From G041200185 sp041200185 (GTDB lineage Bacteria; Pseudomonadota; Alphaproteobacteria; BNTO01), in assembly GCA_041200185.1 (NCBI GenBank), contig CP165730.1, forward strand, positions 868,001 through 932,000: 64,000 nucleotides of DNA, written 5' to 3'. A program made the translations under genes and the position numbers. The notes beneath the pieces are model-generated. The model was given only the letters and a program-made list of their open reading frames with translations. It was not told the origin of the DNA and made no database searches. Below are positions 9,774 to 18,884 of this stretch, one piece after another; the stretch's first letter is position 1; each line of letters opens with the position of its first letter.

Positions 9774-9880
9774 CGGCGAGTACGTGGGGGCGCTAGGGTT
9801 GGAGGGTACCCCTGGACCCGGTTATATGATGGGCTCCCAATGCTAGGTTCTGTCGCGCCGAGATTCGGTTTTGGGAAAAT

Positions 9881-10873
9881 TTATGGATGATTTTTCCAGA
9901 CCTGAAGTGAGAGTTGCGTCAGTTCTGGGTTATGTGGATCGACAATACTGAGGCAAGGAATAGAATAGAGGTTCGCTGTGAACGCCGCCATAGAGGGAAC
10001 GTAATTCCGTTCAACAGCTGCTAGAAAAGCGACCAATGATTGATCAGGAGCATTTTCTCTCTCGGGTTGTCGAGTCTCATTTTGTTGTGTTTCTTTGACT
10101 TCTGGAATATTAGGAATAGGACATCCATTTACAAGACCTGCATTTCCAATTTTGCGTATTAATGCATTATAATGATTTTTAATATTGTTACCTGTTCGGC
10201 CTGGGAGGTATTTTTTTAGAAGCGTCCAATGAGGTCCAATCTCGGCAAAACGTTGTAAAAGGAGTTGATCCTCCTCAGGCGTCCAAGGCTGTTCAGGAAC
10301 TTGTTCTTCCTTCCTCAATTCGCGCCTCAAGGACGTTTGCGCCTGTTGCAATTGTTCAGCCTCTGTTTGTTGTTGGACATCAACGGCGTGTTGATCTTTC
10401 CAACGCTCAAGATAGGATGATCGGCCCAGTCTCTCTTGTCTTTCTATTCTTTGCGCTAGACCTTGCAGATATTTGCGATCATGGTTTGGAAATTGTTGTT
10501 CTATAAGCGAAAAATTGTGACCATTAGCCGCCAGCAATGTTGCAAATTGATTGAGTTCTTGTTCTGTCATTTTTGGATTTGGTTTTCTGTGTGCTGTCAA
10601 AGTAAAGAAATATTGGATAGCCTCTAGGGTTGGTTTTTTACCGTTGTAGTTCGTTTCTTTGTAGTGTTTTTGCATGGATTGCAGAGCGTCAACTGGGGAA
10701 GTCCCGGCTTTATGCAGCTGGATGAGCTTATCTCTTTGCTCATTTGAAAATCTGAAACTTCCTTGAGGAGCCAGTCCTCGTGGTGCCGTGCAGAAACCCG
10801 AAGTACCAACCACAACTCTACCGATTATGGCACCTCCCATAAGACACGTGCATATAATAATTTTCTTGTTCAT
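9881..10873 (-). CDS. Exported-looking Myb/SANT-domain protein
   Basis: Residues 196-241 form a textbook Myb DNA-binding repeat: PWTPEEDQLLLQRFAEIGPHW, then LLKKYLPGRTGNNIKNHYNALIRK, with the spaced Trp residues and the GRT.N.IKNHYN recognition helix seen in plant and animal R2R3 Myb proteins. An N-terminal stretch (MNKKIIICTCLMGGAIIG) looks like a signal peptide or membrane anchor. Residues 102-146 (TEQELNQFATLLAANGHNFS, then IEQQFPNHDRKY) resemble a more degenerate SANT repeat, and residues 42-92 perhaps another. A Gln/Glu-rich helix lies at 165-192. The start is an ATG behind GGGGGAGAACAGGGAA. Myb domains are typical of eukaryotic transcription factors, so with an export signal this is a candidate nucleus-directed effector. 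That role is inference. Confidence 0.75.
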   Translation of the reverse strand: MNKKIIICTCLMGGAIIGRVVVGTSGFCTAPRGLAPQGSFRFSNEQRDKLIQLHKAGTSPVDALQSMQKHYKETNYNGKKPTLEAIQYFFTLTAHRKPNPKMTEQELNQFATLLAANGHNFSLIEQQFPNHDRKYLQGLAQRIERQERLGRSSYLERWKDQHAVDVQQQTEAEQLQQAQTSLRRELRKEEQVPEQPWTPEEDQLLLQRFAEIGPHWTLLKKYLPGRTGNNIKNHYNALIRKIGNAGLVNGCPIPNIPEVKETQQNETRQPERENAPDQSLVAFLAAVERNYVPSMAAFTANLYSIPCLSIVDPHNPELTQLSLQVWKNHP

Positions 10874-11116
10874 TTCCCTGTTCTCCCCCTTGATTTTGTT
10901 AAGACATCGTTTGATGTTTAATTATTGCGGACTCTTATTTATTTGTGATTATTTATTTATGACTTTTCTTGCTTAATTCTAACGCACTAAATACGCTCTC
11001 AATCCCTAGGTCATCGTTCGATATCTTCCCCCCCCTTGGAATGAGCCTACAGCTAGACCCCTCCCCTTAAGATTATGGTGGAAGAGTTTTGATTCTTTGT
11101 CAACTCCGACGGGCGA

Positions 11117-13165
11117 TCAAACGTCTAAGTCCCTGAAAAACGGGGCTTTTTCTTGGATAAACTGAAAGCGGTACTCAGCCCGGCGCCCCATGATCCGGTC
11201 CAAAAACTCTTCACAAGTCTCAAAATCATTCACACGAACGCGAATAAGCTGGCGCGTGTTGGGAGACATGGTCGTTGACCTCAGCTGAGCTACAGGCATT
11301 TCTCCAAGGCCCTTAAATCGGCTAATATCGACCTTTTGTCCCTTCTTAAAAACCTCCTTAAGCAAACGATCTTTCTCGGCGTCATCATGCGCGTAAACCG
11401 TTTGCTGCGCCGTTGAGAGACGGTAAAGGGGTGGGCAGGCAAGGTACACAAACCCACCTTCTAAAACGGGGTACATTTCCTTGAAGAAGAAAGCTAGCAA
11501 CAAAGAAGCAATATGCGCCCCGTCCACGTCAGCGTCTGTCATGATAATGATTTTGTGGTAACGCAATTTGTCGACGTGGCAGGTAGAATGAGTTCCGCAT
11601 CCCAGAGCAACGGACAGATCGGATATCTCCTGATTCTGCCGTAACTTCTCAAGCGAGGCGGTTGCGACGTTTAAAATCTTGCCACGAAGCGGCAAAACGG
11701 CCTGAGTCTTTCGGTCACGTGCTTGCTTGGCTGACCCTCCCGCAGAGTCTCCTTCAACGAGAAAAAGCTCATTTTCGCCGGGTTTTTGTGACAAAGCGTC
11801 CGCCAACTTTCCCGGCAAACGCAGGCGGCTAATTTGTCTTAGGCGCGAGCTTTCCTTGGTTTTCTGCCTGTTGCGCAGGCGTTGTTCTGCTTCCTCTACC
11901 AAGATATCGAGGACTTTAGCTGCCCGTTGAGGCTGAGCCGTTAGCCAGTGCGTTGTATAGTCCTTAAGGGCTGATTCTGTCAGCTTCTGCACAGCTGTCG
12001 TTGTTAATTTTTCCTTTGTCTGGCCCTGAAACTGCGGCTGCTCTACGAAGCAAGACACGAGTCGAACCGTACTTTTTTCCACATCTTCCGCAGTGATCAA
12101 CTCAGCCTTTTTATGACCAACCAACTCACCAAAGGCTCGAACGGCCTTCAAAAGGCCTTGACGGAATCCCGCTTCATGCGTTCCTCCAAGAGGGGTTGGA
12201 ACCGTATTGCAAAACGAAGCCGAGGAAAGGGGCCAATCCGTGTTGATATCACGTTCCCAAGCTACAGCCCACTCAACACGTCCCGACTGGTCGGAGTAAG
12301 GGGCTGTTCCCTGGAAGAGAAAGTAGGAAGGATCCGGAACGCCTGCATCCGCCTCCTCTTTGCCTTGTGTCTCACCGGTTAGTGTTCCTTTGAGCGATTC
12401 CTCAAGGAAGCTTGCCACTCCCTCAGGGTAGGTCAAACGACATGAAAGAGGTACATCTTCTGCTGTTCGTTCGGTAGATGGCTTATAAGTCCACAAAATT
12501 TCGACATTTTTCACCAAAAACGCCTTAGCTCTAACGCGATCAAAGAGGATTTTGGCTTGAAATGTCTCGTTTCCGAAAATTTCAGGATCGGGGTGAAATC
12601 GGATAACCGTTCCTCGTTTACGTCCTTTGACTTCCTCAATCACCAATTCCGTTTCTGCGTGGCCTCGACTATATCTTTGAAAGGCATGCTGGCTACCACG
12701 GAAAACCTCAACTTCAAAGCGGTCTGACAAAGCATTGACGACCGAAAGGCCGACGCCGTGCAATCCTCCCGCTGTTTGATAAACGTTTGTTCTAAATTTT
12801 CCTCCTGAGTGAAGTGTACCCAAAATGACTTCCAATGCCGACAAACCTGGATATTTGGGGTGAGGGTCGAAGGGGATGCCACGACCATCGTCTGCCACAG
12901 CAACCTCACCTACAGTTTCATCAAAAACGATCTCAATGCGCTTTGCGAAGCCAGCCGTTACCTCATCCATGCTGTTATCGAGGATTTCACAAGCTAAGTG
13001 ATGCAAAGCAGCGCTGTCTGTGCCACCAATATACATTCCGGGCCGTTTTCGAACAGGCTCCAACCCCTCCAAAACTTCAATATCCTGTGCCGTGTAAGAC
13101 GAGGCCACGCGAGGTGGAAGGACCGACCCGAATAAGGACGATCCTGAAGAGGATTCTGATTCCAT
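11117..13165 (-). CDS. parE: DNA topoisomerase IV subunit B
   Basis: This is the ATPase subunit that, with ParC, decatenates daughter chromosomes. The 682-residue product has the GHKL ATP site (EILDNSMDE, DDGRGIPFDPHPKYPG, TAGGLHGVGLSVVNALSDRF), the transducer domain, and the TOPRIM domain (EGDSAGGSAKQARDRKTQ, MTDADVDGAHI). The early motif VRKRPGMYIGGTD is the ParE form rather than the GyrB form (MYIGDTD). The closing GRRAEYRFQFIQEKA is typical of the alphaproteobacterial subunit. The ATG has only a weak G-rich site upstream. It is probably a single-gene unit, with no parC next to it. Confidence 0.93.
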   Translation of the reverse strand: MESESSSGSSLFGSVLPPRVASSYTAQDIEVLEGLEPVRKRPGMYIGGTDSAALHHLACEILDNSMDEVTAGFAKRIEIVFDETVGEVAVADDGRGIPFDPHPKYPGLSALEVILGTLHSGGKFRTNVYQTAGGLHGVGLSVVNALSDRFEVEVFRGSQHAFQRYSRGHAETELVIEEVKGRKRGTVIRFHPDPEIFGNETFQAKILFDRVRAKAFLVKNVEILWTYKPSTERTAEDVPLSCRLTYPEGVASFLEESLKGTLTGETQGKEEADAGVPDPSYFLFQGTAPYSDQSGRVEWAVAWERDINTDWPLSSASFCNTVPTPLGGTHEAGFRQGLLKAVRAFGELVGHKKAELITAEDVEKSTVRLVSCFVEQPQFQGQTKEKLTTTAVQKLTESALKDYTTHWLTAQPQRAAKVLDILVEEAEQRLRNRQKTKESSRLRQISRLRLPGKLADALSQKPGENELFLVEGDSAGGSAKQARDRKTQAVLPLRGKILNVATASLEKLRQNQEISDLSVALGCGTHSTCHVDKLRYHKIIIMTDADVDGAHIASLLLAFFFKEMYPVLEGGFVYLACPPLYRLSTAQQTVYAHDDAEKDRLLKEVFKKGQKVDISRFKGLGEMPVAQLRSTTMSPNTRQLIRVRVNDFETCEEFLDRIMGRRAEYRFQFIQEKAPFFRDLDV

Positions 13166-13503
13166 GCCCCCGCACCACTCTGATGATACACGCTTGATTA
13201 TAGCTTACGTACCGGCGTTTTCAAAAAAGCACCGGAGAAGCGTGGAGATAACTGCCTACAAACTTCAACGCTTGTAACGGAATATTGGCCTTTTTACTGC
13301 TCATCGCAGGAGATTTCAAAAAGTGGCCATGACGGTCAATTCAGATCCACTTGTTAAATCCAATACATTTGCTAAGAATGAGTAAACAACCCACGATGCA
13401 AAGGTAGTACCTATTTTCCCCAAGGGAAATAAATCAGTCATCCTCCAGTACCCTTGGAGTCTACATCCCTCAAAACAGCCGCTAGTCAGTTATGTTCACC
13501 CCC

Positions 13504-13550
13504 TTGTGAAAAATTTTATGCAAAATGATCGCTCTTTTTGTGAAAAATTT
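13504..13550 (+). repeat. Direct repeat pair upstream of pal
   Basis: TTGTGAAAAATTT occurs at 13504-13516 and again, identically, at 13538-13550. The start-to-start spacing is 34 bases, close to three helical turns, as expected for two binding sites on one DNA face. Confidence 0.6.
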
Positions 13551-13556
13551 AATGAT

Positions 13557-13584
13557 TTGTTAACCATTTTATGGTTATTATCAC
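13557..13584 (+). promoter_or_regulatory. Likely pal promoter with palindrome
   Basis: A -35-like TTGTTA (13557-13562) and a -10-like TATCAC (13579-13584) are 16 bases apart. Between them lies a perfect inverted repeat TAACCATTTTATGGTTA (13561-13577; 7-bp arms, 3-nt centre) that could bind a dimeric regulator. The pal ATG follows about 33 bases later. Confidence 0.4.
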
Positions 13585-13617
13585 TCTAGTGGTTTCGAAT
13601 GGTTTTAAGGGTGTTTT

Positions 13618-14091
13618 ATGACAGTCAGAATTTCAGTCAGGAAAATTGCGGGCTTCGCGATCGCGGGGCTTTTGTTGGCGGCTTGTTCGCAGCAGCCGAA
13701 GGATGTTGAGTCGGTAGCGCCGTCAGTCGTTCCCGGTTCAGCCGAGGATTTTGAGGCCAATGTCGCCAATACGGTCTATTTTGGTTTCGACCGTCAGGAT
13801 TTAACGTCTGAAGCGGCCGAGATCCTCAGCCGCGTAAAAGATTGGTTATCAACTTACACGAACAGGACGATCGTCGTTGAGGGACATGCAGACAAGCGCG
13901 GAACGAAGGAATACAACCTTGCCTTAGGCAGCCGTCGTGCTGAATCCGTCAAGAAGTTCCTCGTTTCGAATGGTATCGATGAGTCACGACTCAAGACGGT
14001 TTCCTTCGGTAAGGAGGCTCTAGCAGATCTGGGTGATGATGAGATGGCACATGCACGTAATCGTCGGGCTCACTTAGTCGTTGCCGAGTAG
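13618..14091 (+). CDS. pal: Peptidoglycan-associated lipoprotein Pal
   Basis: Pal is an outer-membrane lipoprotein of the Tol-Pal system that binds peptidoglycan and helps outer-membrane constriction at division. The 157-residue precursor has a lipoprotein signal peptide with lipobox LLAAC (Cys22). The OmpA-like domain at residues 50-155 includes the family signatures VYFGFDRQDL, VEGHADKRGTKEYNLALG.RRA and the diaminopimelate-binding Arg/Asp positions. The start ATG has an AAGGG site 7-8 bases upstream. tolB, normally just upstream, and ybgF, normally downstream, are missing here, so the gene is separated from the rest of its operon and ends at its own terminator. Confidence 0.95.
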   Translation: MTVRISVRKIAGFAIAGLLLAACSQQPKDVESVAPSVVPGSAEDFEANVANTVYFGFDRQDLTSEAAEILSRVKDWLSTYTNRTIVVEGHADKRGTKEYNLALGSRRAESVKKFLVSNGIDESRLKTVSFGKEALADLGDDEMAHARNRRAHLVVAE

Positions 14092-14120
14092 TCGTTGGCT
14101 TTAGAGCAGCATGTTGTGAG

Positions 14121-14145
14121 AAGGCCCCGGGCTTGGGGCCTTTTT
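14121..14145 (+). terminator. Rho-independent terminator of pal
   Basis: An 8-bp perfect stem AAGGCCCC/GGGGCCTT with a 6-nt loop runs into a T stretch, 30 bases after the pal stop codon. Confidence 0.9.
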
Positions 14146-15885
14146 GTGTTGAGCTGTGTGATATAGATCCTCATTAAGAGACTTCGAGAAGTTTGTGGTG
14201 AATGTGGATCTTGCGTCTTTAGGTAGAATGGGATATGGAGTTCTTGAGAAGCTAGTAGCTATCAAGGGCTCTTTGTTGTGCGTTTTTAATTTTTGCAGTG
14301 GAGCTATTCTGTCGATTTCGAAAGGTAGATGAACATCGAAGTTGTTAGAGTGGGAGTTGTGATTCGCCTTAGAAGGCAAAAGGGAACCACGATACTATCA
14401 GGCAATCTCATGCGGATATTTGAGTAAAACTCAGAAATGTCTAGCCCTAGGGTGTCGGGTAGCTGTGCAGTTTTTATCCGTAACAACTTGATCCAATCGC
14501 TAGACGAACTGTTTAGGGGGCATGTGCACGTACGGTACTTTTTCTTATATCTTAGAGCGGGACAATCGGTGCGGGCATTACCTATTGCAGCCCCGTTGGG
14601 GCGGATAGGAATTCTGTTCGCCACAAAATATGACCTGCATTACGCCATTTGTTTCCCTGAAATTTGGTTCGAGTCGAGATCACCTCTCTAGAGATGTTGA
14701 GTGTGTTTCAACATGCTGGGTCAGAAACACCAAGGGAGTGGAGCACCCTTCGTTGTTCCTTCTGGCGTTGAAAAGCATCGATTCCATGGGGCGAAGTTTA
14801 ATGCGAATCAAAACAAATGCATTCAGTTCGAGCACAGGACCGATATCTGTCAAAACTAAGATTTATTGCAGGAGAAGATTTTTTTTGACATCATATTTGC
14901 ATGAATCCTGAGTGATAAACCTCTTCATCGGTAAGTTGCAAAAAGCTTGGGAAATGCTTAGTTCTTTCAGAACTCTCCTTTTGAAAGAGTCGAGCTTTAC
15001 AATTTACAGAACTCGGATGCCTGTGGTTGTAACTAACGGCTGTTCAAACCAGAGACATGCAAGGTCTATAACAAGAAATCAAGGTAAAATAGAATGTTTT
15101 AATTTAAATACTTTTTGTAAATTATTTAATTTTCAAAACTTTTGTAATGCATAAAATATTGATAAAAATCCAATAAGGATTCCTTAGTCTTTGCCTTTGT
15201 CGTACCTTTGGAAATATCAACGAAAAAGACCTCCTGTTAGGAAAACTCTAGAAATTGCAGTTTATAGGGAGCTTAGCCGTCAAAAGAACGCGATTCGGAA
15301 AAGTCATCATCCCAGCCAACATCCGCGATATCAGGAAAAAGAATATTTCGAGGATTGCCGCCACTTGAGTTAAGTGGTTTGCAGACAGCCTCGCTCAACC
15401 AGTTCGGTCGCTAAGAGGGAGCGTTCGGATACGTAGACTTCTTAGCCTGTCAATTTAACAGATGTGATAGAAGAGTCTCGCCCGCTAGCGTACTCTGGAA
15501 TAAAGACGTATGACATCAAGTTGACATATAAAGTCATCGGTGATCTTCTCGACTCTTGATAACCAGAGCTGTTTGTTATATTCCGCCACTTGATCGCCTG
15601 GCTTTGAACAGCTAGGATCCCAAATCAAGGAAAGAATAAGCTGCTCTCCCTTCCTCGAGCTCCATTTCAATGCCTAACTACCGCCATCGAATCAACTCCT
15701 CTAGCAGTATTACAACAGAATTCATGGGTTATGATGTTGGCCAAGATGTAGTCAATAAAACATGCACGTCTGAAAAAAACAGTAACGCAAAGCCGGATAC
15801 TTCTCACAGTTTCTCTTTTTGGTTCGACTCTGGCCAAGGAAACTCTCCATTTGCGCATTCGAAAAACACCTATCGTTCGCGTACC
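14146..15885. other. Decayed stretch, no intact gene recognised
   Basis: These 1,740 bases carry only short frames on both strands, none with a recognisable domain or a good ribosome-binding site. AT content rises in 15080-15180. Pieces such as the minus-strand frame at 15485-15670 might be gene debris, but I could not match them to a family. The stretch looks like eroded former coding sequence. Confidence 0.45.
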
Positions 15886-16362
15886 TCAATACGTAATCGT
15901 TGCTCCGTTACGACCGAGGAGGACCCTGGCTTTCCTGCAGAGCTTACGCAATTCTTCGCGATGAGAACCCCGTATGCTGGCGTCATAGTTGCAGAAAACG
16001 AGAACGGACCGAGAACGAAAGTCTTTAAGGCAGACTGTTCGATCGACAGTCATTCCGGGTGCTATTTCTATTTCAACAACCTCAAGGTCATTTGGGTAAG
16101 TCGCCTGTAACTGGGCTGCTTGCTCAAAATACGCAGTTGCGTCCATTTTTCTGAGCTCTGCTAGTAATGCTTCAGCTTTAGGGAAGACGAAATGCACACG
16201 GGTTACCTGCTGCTTATTCGCGTCTTCTTGCGCTGTCACACGGATATTTCGCAGCCCAACCGTCGGCAGAAAAACTTGATCCTTCGTGCAACCCGCAAGA
16301 AAAAGAAGGGTTATACCAGCAAGTTTTACCGTCTGTCTGAAAAATGTCTGCATCGCCTTCAT
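15886..16362 (-). CDS. Lipoprotein, weakly TssJ-like
   Basis: A 158-residue lipoprotein precursor: basic start, hydrophobic core ending in the lipobox LFLAGC (Cys25), and an ATG preceded by AGGAAGGTATGGGTTT. The mature part (LRNIRVTAQEDANKQQVTRV, then FVFPKAEALLAELRKMDATAYF, then EIAPGMTVDR and SVLVFCNYDAS) follows the pattern of TssJ, the outer-membrane lipoprotein of type VI secretion: early strand, Asn-containing loop, 'fe.a....L' helix, P-G turn, late hydrophobic strand. This similarity is by eye only and could be wrong. No other type VI gene is seen nearby, so it may be an orphan in the decayed region. Alternatively it is an unrelated small lipoprotein. Confidence 0.55.
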   Translation of the reverse strand: MKAMQTFFRQTVKLAGITLLFLAGCTKDQVFLPTVGLRNIRVTAQEDANKQQVTRVHFVFPKAEALLAELRKMDATAYFEQAAQLQATYPNDLEVVEIEIAPGMTVDRTVCLKDFRSRSVLVFCNYDASIRGSHREELRKLCRKARVLLGRNGATITY

Positions 16363-17129
16363 AAACCCATACCTTCCTGACTATACTTCATCATACATAG
16401 TTTTAAATAAAATGTAAAGTTCTTATACTATCTACGGAATTAAAATCAGGTTGAGCATTCTGCTATCCATAAATACCCTCTTCTCCACCTTTTATCATAT
16501 ATATAGTTAGCCTTGATTTGTGTGTTTCAAAATAAATTTGTCGGCGTCAATGTTACGACATTGAGAATCTGTATCGAATTCCCTAAGTATTTCTATCCAT
16601 TATATTCATCAAACTATTGTGTAGTTAAATATGTAAAATTACTCTCGCTACGAAACGTCTATATGGATCAGAGGCCGGAGTTAAGGTACTGAAAACTTCT
16701 GGAAGGTGTTGGATTCTCATTTCTTTCAACGATTGTGAAATTATCAACGATATTTCCACCGTTAAAAGTTGAAGTCATCACTAGTACGAAATCGCATCAA
16801 ATTTTGTGTTTATCCAACATCAAAGCCTGCAAAAGCGGGATTGCGACATAATCAAGTTTTAATTACTTTGTGTTTGACTTACTCTAGTATTTATGCGCTC
16901 GGTAATACCGAATCATATCTATATGATACTTCATTTGTTCTTATTTTTAATCGTCGACACCTCTCTCGTTGAGCGGCCACTCATCTCTCGAATAGATCGC
17001 TCTTGGATGAGAACCCAGGCTTCCAATAGGTGTATTCTTCGGTGAAAACAACGACTCCCATGTTTATAAGGGTCGCCCGTTTTGAGATGTTTGGAGCACG
17101 ATTCAATTCGGGAATGATACCCACAAAGA
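16363..17129. other. AT-rich stretch, no gene recognised
   Basis: These 767 bases are clearly AT-rich (especially 16380-16650) with only short frames. They include the probable promoter of the lipoprotein gene at the left end. Nothing else is identified. Confidence 0.45.
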
Positions 17130-17600
17130 GGCTTCCCAACGTCCCCCCAACCTTTCGATTGAGAGTATTTGACCAGCTCTTCCAAGGACAAGCCGATAAC
17201 GCTGCTTGCGCTTCCGTAGGCTGGGAAAACGGTGTTGAACCTTTGCAAAAGTGTCCAAATAGACATCGACACCGTCGTTCACAGCAAGGGGAAAAACACT
17301 TCCTACAGCGTAACCAATCACTCGAGAACTTCATCCGGACGAAGCATGCGAGGTTTCGCTCCAAAAACGACCTTAAAATTTGGAATTTGATGCTTTCTGG
17401 TAACCCGATATGACGATCAAAATAGAGCGTTCTCCAACCCAAAAAGACAGTGTCTTTGCAACGCGGGATGGTTCACATCGCAAAGCTTGCGCGGCAAGCT
17501 CAGCAGTCGCACTAGAATCTTCAAACTCCTGAATTCTGGAGGCCAGTCCAAAAGACTGAAAATAGGCTTTAATGCGTTCAATCGGCACGGTTCTCTGCCC
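17130..17600 (-). pseudogene. YbaK/EbsC-family aminoacyl-tRNA deacylase, frameshifted remnant
   Basis: Read on the minus strand, a YbaK-type protein can be pieced together from three frames. First frame: TVPIERIKAYFQSFGLASR, then SSATAELAAQALRCEPSRVA and KTLSFWVGERSILIVISGYQ, ending at a stop right after SNSKF. Next frame: KVVFGAKPRMLRPDEVLE. Then VIGYAVGSVFPLAVNDGVDV and YLDTFAK, then another frame with RFNTVFPAYGSASSVIGLSL, EELVKYSQSKGWGDV. These match, in order, the conserved parts of the family (A.EALG..P..IAKTL.F, the VGGVCPFG region, the 'R.DTVYPAAGS' end). At least three frameshifts make it non-functional. The family edits mischarged tRNAs (Cys-tRNA-Pro or Ala-tRNA-Pro). Confidence 0.85.
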
Positions 17601-17714
17601 CAAGTGGGCTTGCCCGACGGTCGTTTTAACATAGAGACCTACAGGATCGCGGAGATACAGAAGACTTTTCCGAGGAAAGGATACTAGCGAGTATCCAGTG
17701 GTCTTCCAAAGCAA

Positions 17715-18236
17715 TGGAATTTAAAAACCTATAGCGAGTGAATAAGAAAGAAATAGGATGGGGTTCGTCCAAGATTTGGGAGTTATTATGTATCAATAAA
17801 CCTAGGCACTTCGCATTCGCAATAGGTCTATTGATTTTGTAACGGGTCCGTTATTCTACCTTTTGTCTAGCAACAAAGCCCCAACGTTTCCCGTTCTTTT
17901 TACTGAGTCACTAGAGGCTGTGCCCGCGTACGATAATAACGTCTTCATCAGTAAGAATAATTCCAAAGGGAATACCATCGGGTTCGCCTGGGCCAAAAAC
18001 CTGGGATCCTGTCCGCCTTCGACAGAGCCCGTGGCCTGATCTCCCTCCTTCTCTCAAGGCACACGAACAACCCCTCATGCGAGAAGTACCAACCATGAGC
18101 CACCCACAAAACACTCCTATCATCCTTACTCGACGCGATCACCTTTAAAGCCAGCCGGCTAAAAGCCTGCCTCGGGGACCTAGTCCCCCTCACCCGAGGC
18201 CACCTCTACGGAGCTTAATTCTACCCTCAGAACCGT
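17715..18236. other. Stretch with possible gene debris
   Basis: Two overlapping minus-strand frames (about 17911-18193) have protein-like fragments, for example VFGPGEPDGIPFGIILTDED and DDRSVLWVAHGWYFSHEG, which look like one former gene broken by a frameshift. No family is recognised. Confidence 0.35.
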
Positions 18237-18782
18237 CTAGAACTCGCTGGCTTTCTTCCTAACAAAAAAGGACTGGTCGTGTCCACAAACAGGGCAAGAC
18301 ACAGGAGCCTTTCTCCCATAATGAACATATCCGCATTCCAAGCACACCCAACAGGCTTCTACATCTGACTCAAAGACTTTCCTGCCTCTGAGCTGCGTGA
18401 GAAGACGGGTGAATTCAGCCTCGTGTGTCTTTTCGATATCCGCTACTCGCTCAAACAAGAGAGCGATATCAGGAAAACCTTCTTCTCTCGCCTTCTCTGC
18501 AAAAGCTGGATACATTTGCGTCCACTCATAGCTTTCGCCTTCAACACAGTCCTTAAGGCAAGTCTCCAGATCTGGAACTCTACCTCCATGGAGCTTTTTA
18601 AACCAGATCTTGGCGTGTTCCTTTTCGTTGTTTGCCATTCGCGAAATGATTTCGGCGAACTCCTGATAGCCTTCACTCCTCGCCTGTGATGCATAAAAAG
18701 TATACTTATTCTGAGCTTCTGACTCTCCCCCCAACGCAGTTCTCAAATTCTTCTCCGTCTGCGTGCCTTTCAGTGAACTCAT
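18237..18782 (-). CDS. Rubrerythrin
   Basis: A 181-residue rubrerythrin: an N-terminal ferritin-like four-helix diiron domain (GTQTEKNLRTALGGESEAQN, KYTFYA; then ANNEKEHAKIWFKKL and VADIEKTHEAEFTRLL, supplying the E/H metal ligands) and a C-terminal rubredoxin-like domain with two Cys pairs (CLECGYVHYG and CPVCGH). The protein reduces hydrogen peroxide in the cytoplasm of anaerobes and microaerophiles, taking electrons from rubredoxin-type partners. The ATG has a GGAG site 8 bases upstream. It lies 102 bases downstream of fabH on the same strand. In an alphaproteobacterium it suggests low-oxygen living or host oxidative stress. Confidence 0.95.
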   Translation of the reverse strand: MSSLKGTQTEKNLRTALGGESEAQNKYTFYASQARSEGYQEFAEIISRMANNEKEHAKIWFKKLHGGRVPDLETCLKDCVEGESYEWTQMYPAFAEKAREEGFPDIALLFERVADIEKTHEAEFTRLLTQLRGRKVFESDVEACWVCLECGYVHYGRKAPVSCPVCGHDQSFFVRKKASEF

Positions 18783-18884
18783 CGTAAAAACTCCAATCCA
18801 CCCAACGCTGCTCGCATTGTAGCACAGACTGAGAGGGAAGGGAAAAACGCTTCGCTAAATCGACAACAACTTCTTAGCATCCCT

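Larger units (their letters stand above)
13166..13617. other. Intergenic stretch between parE and pal
   Basis: No gene is seen in these 452 bases. The last 120 bases before pal are AT-rich and hold a direct-repeat pair and a perfect inverted repeat (entered separately) that look like its promoter/operator region. Confidence 0.5.

Noticed and set aside
9774..9880. GC-rich stretch after aspS as a small structured RNA (SRP or 6S)
   Set aside because: None of the conserved SRP, tmRNA, RNase P or 6S sequence blocks can be found in it.
15670..16110. 146-codon plus-strand frame opposite the lipoprotein gene
   Set aside because: The minus-strand frame has a signal peptide, lipobox and ribosome-binding site; the plus-strand frame has none of these.
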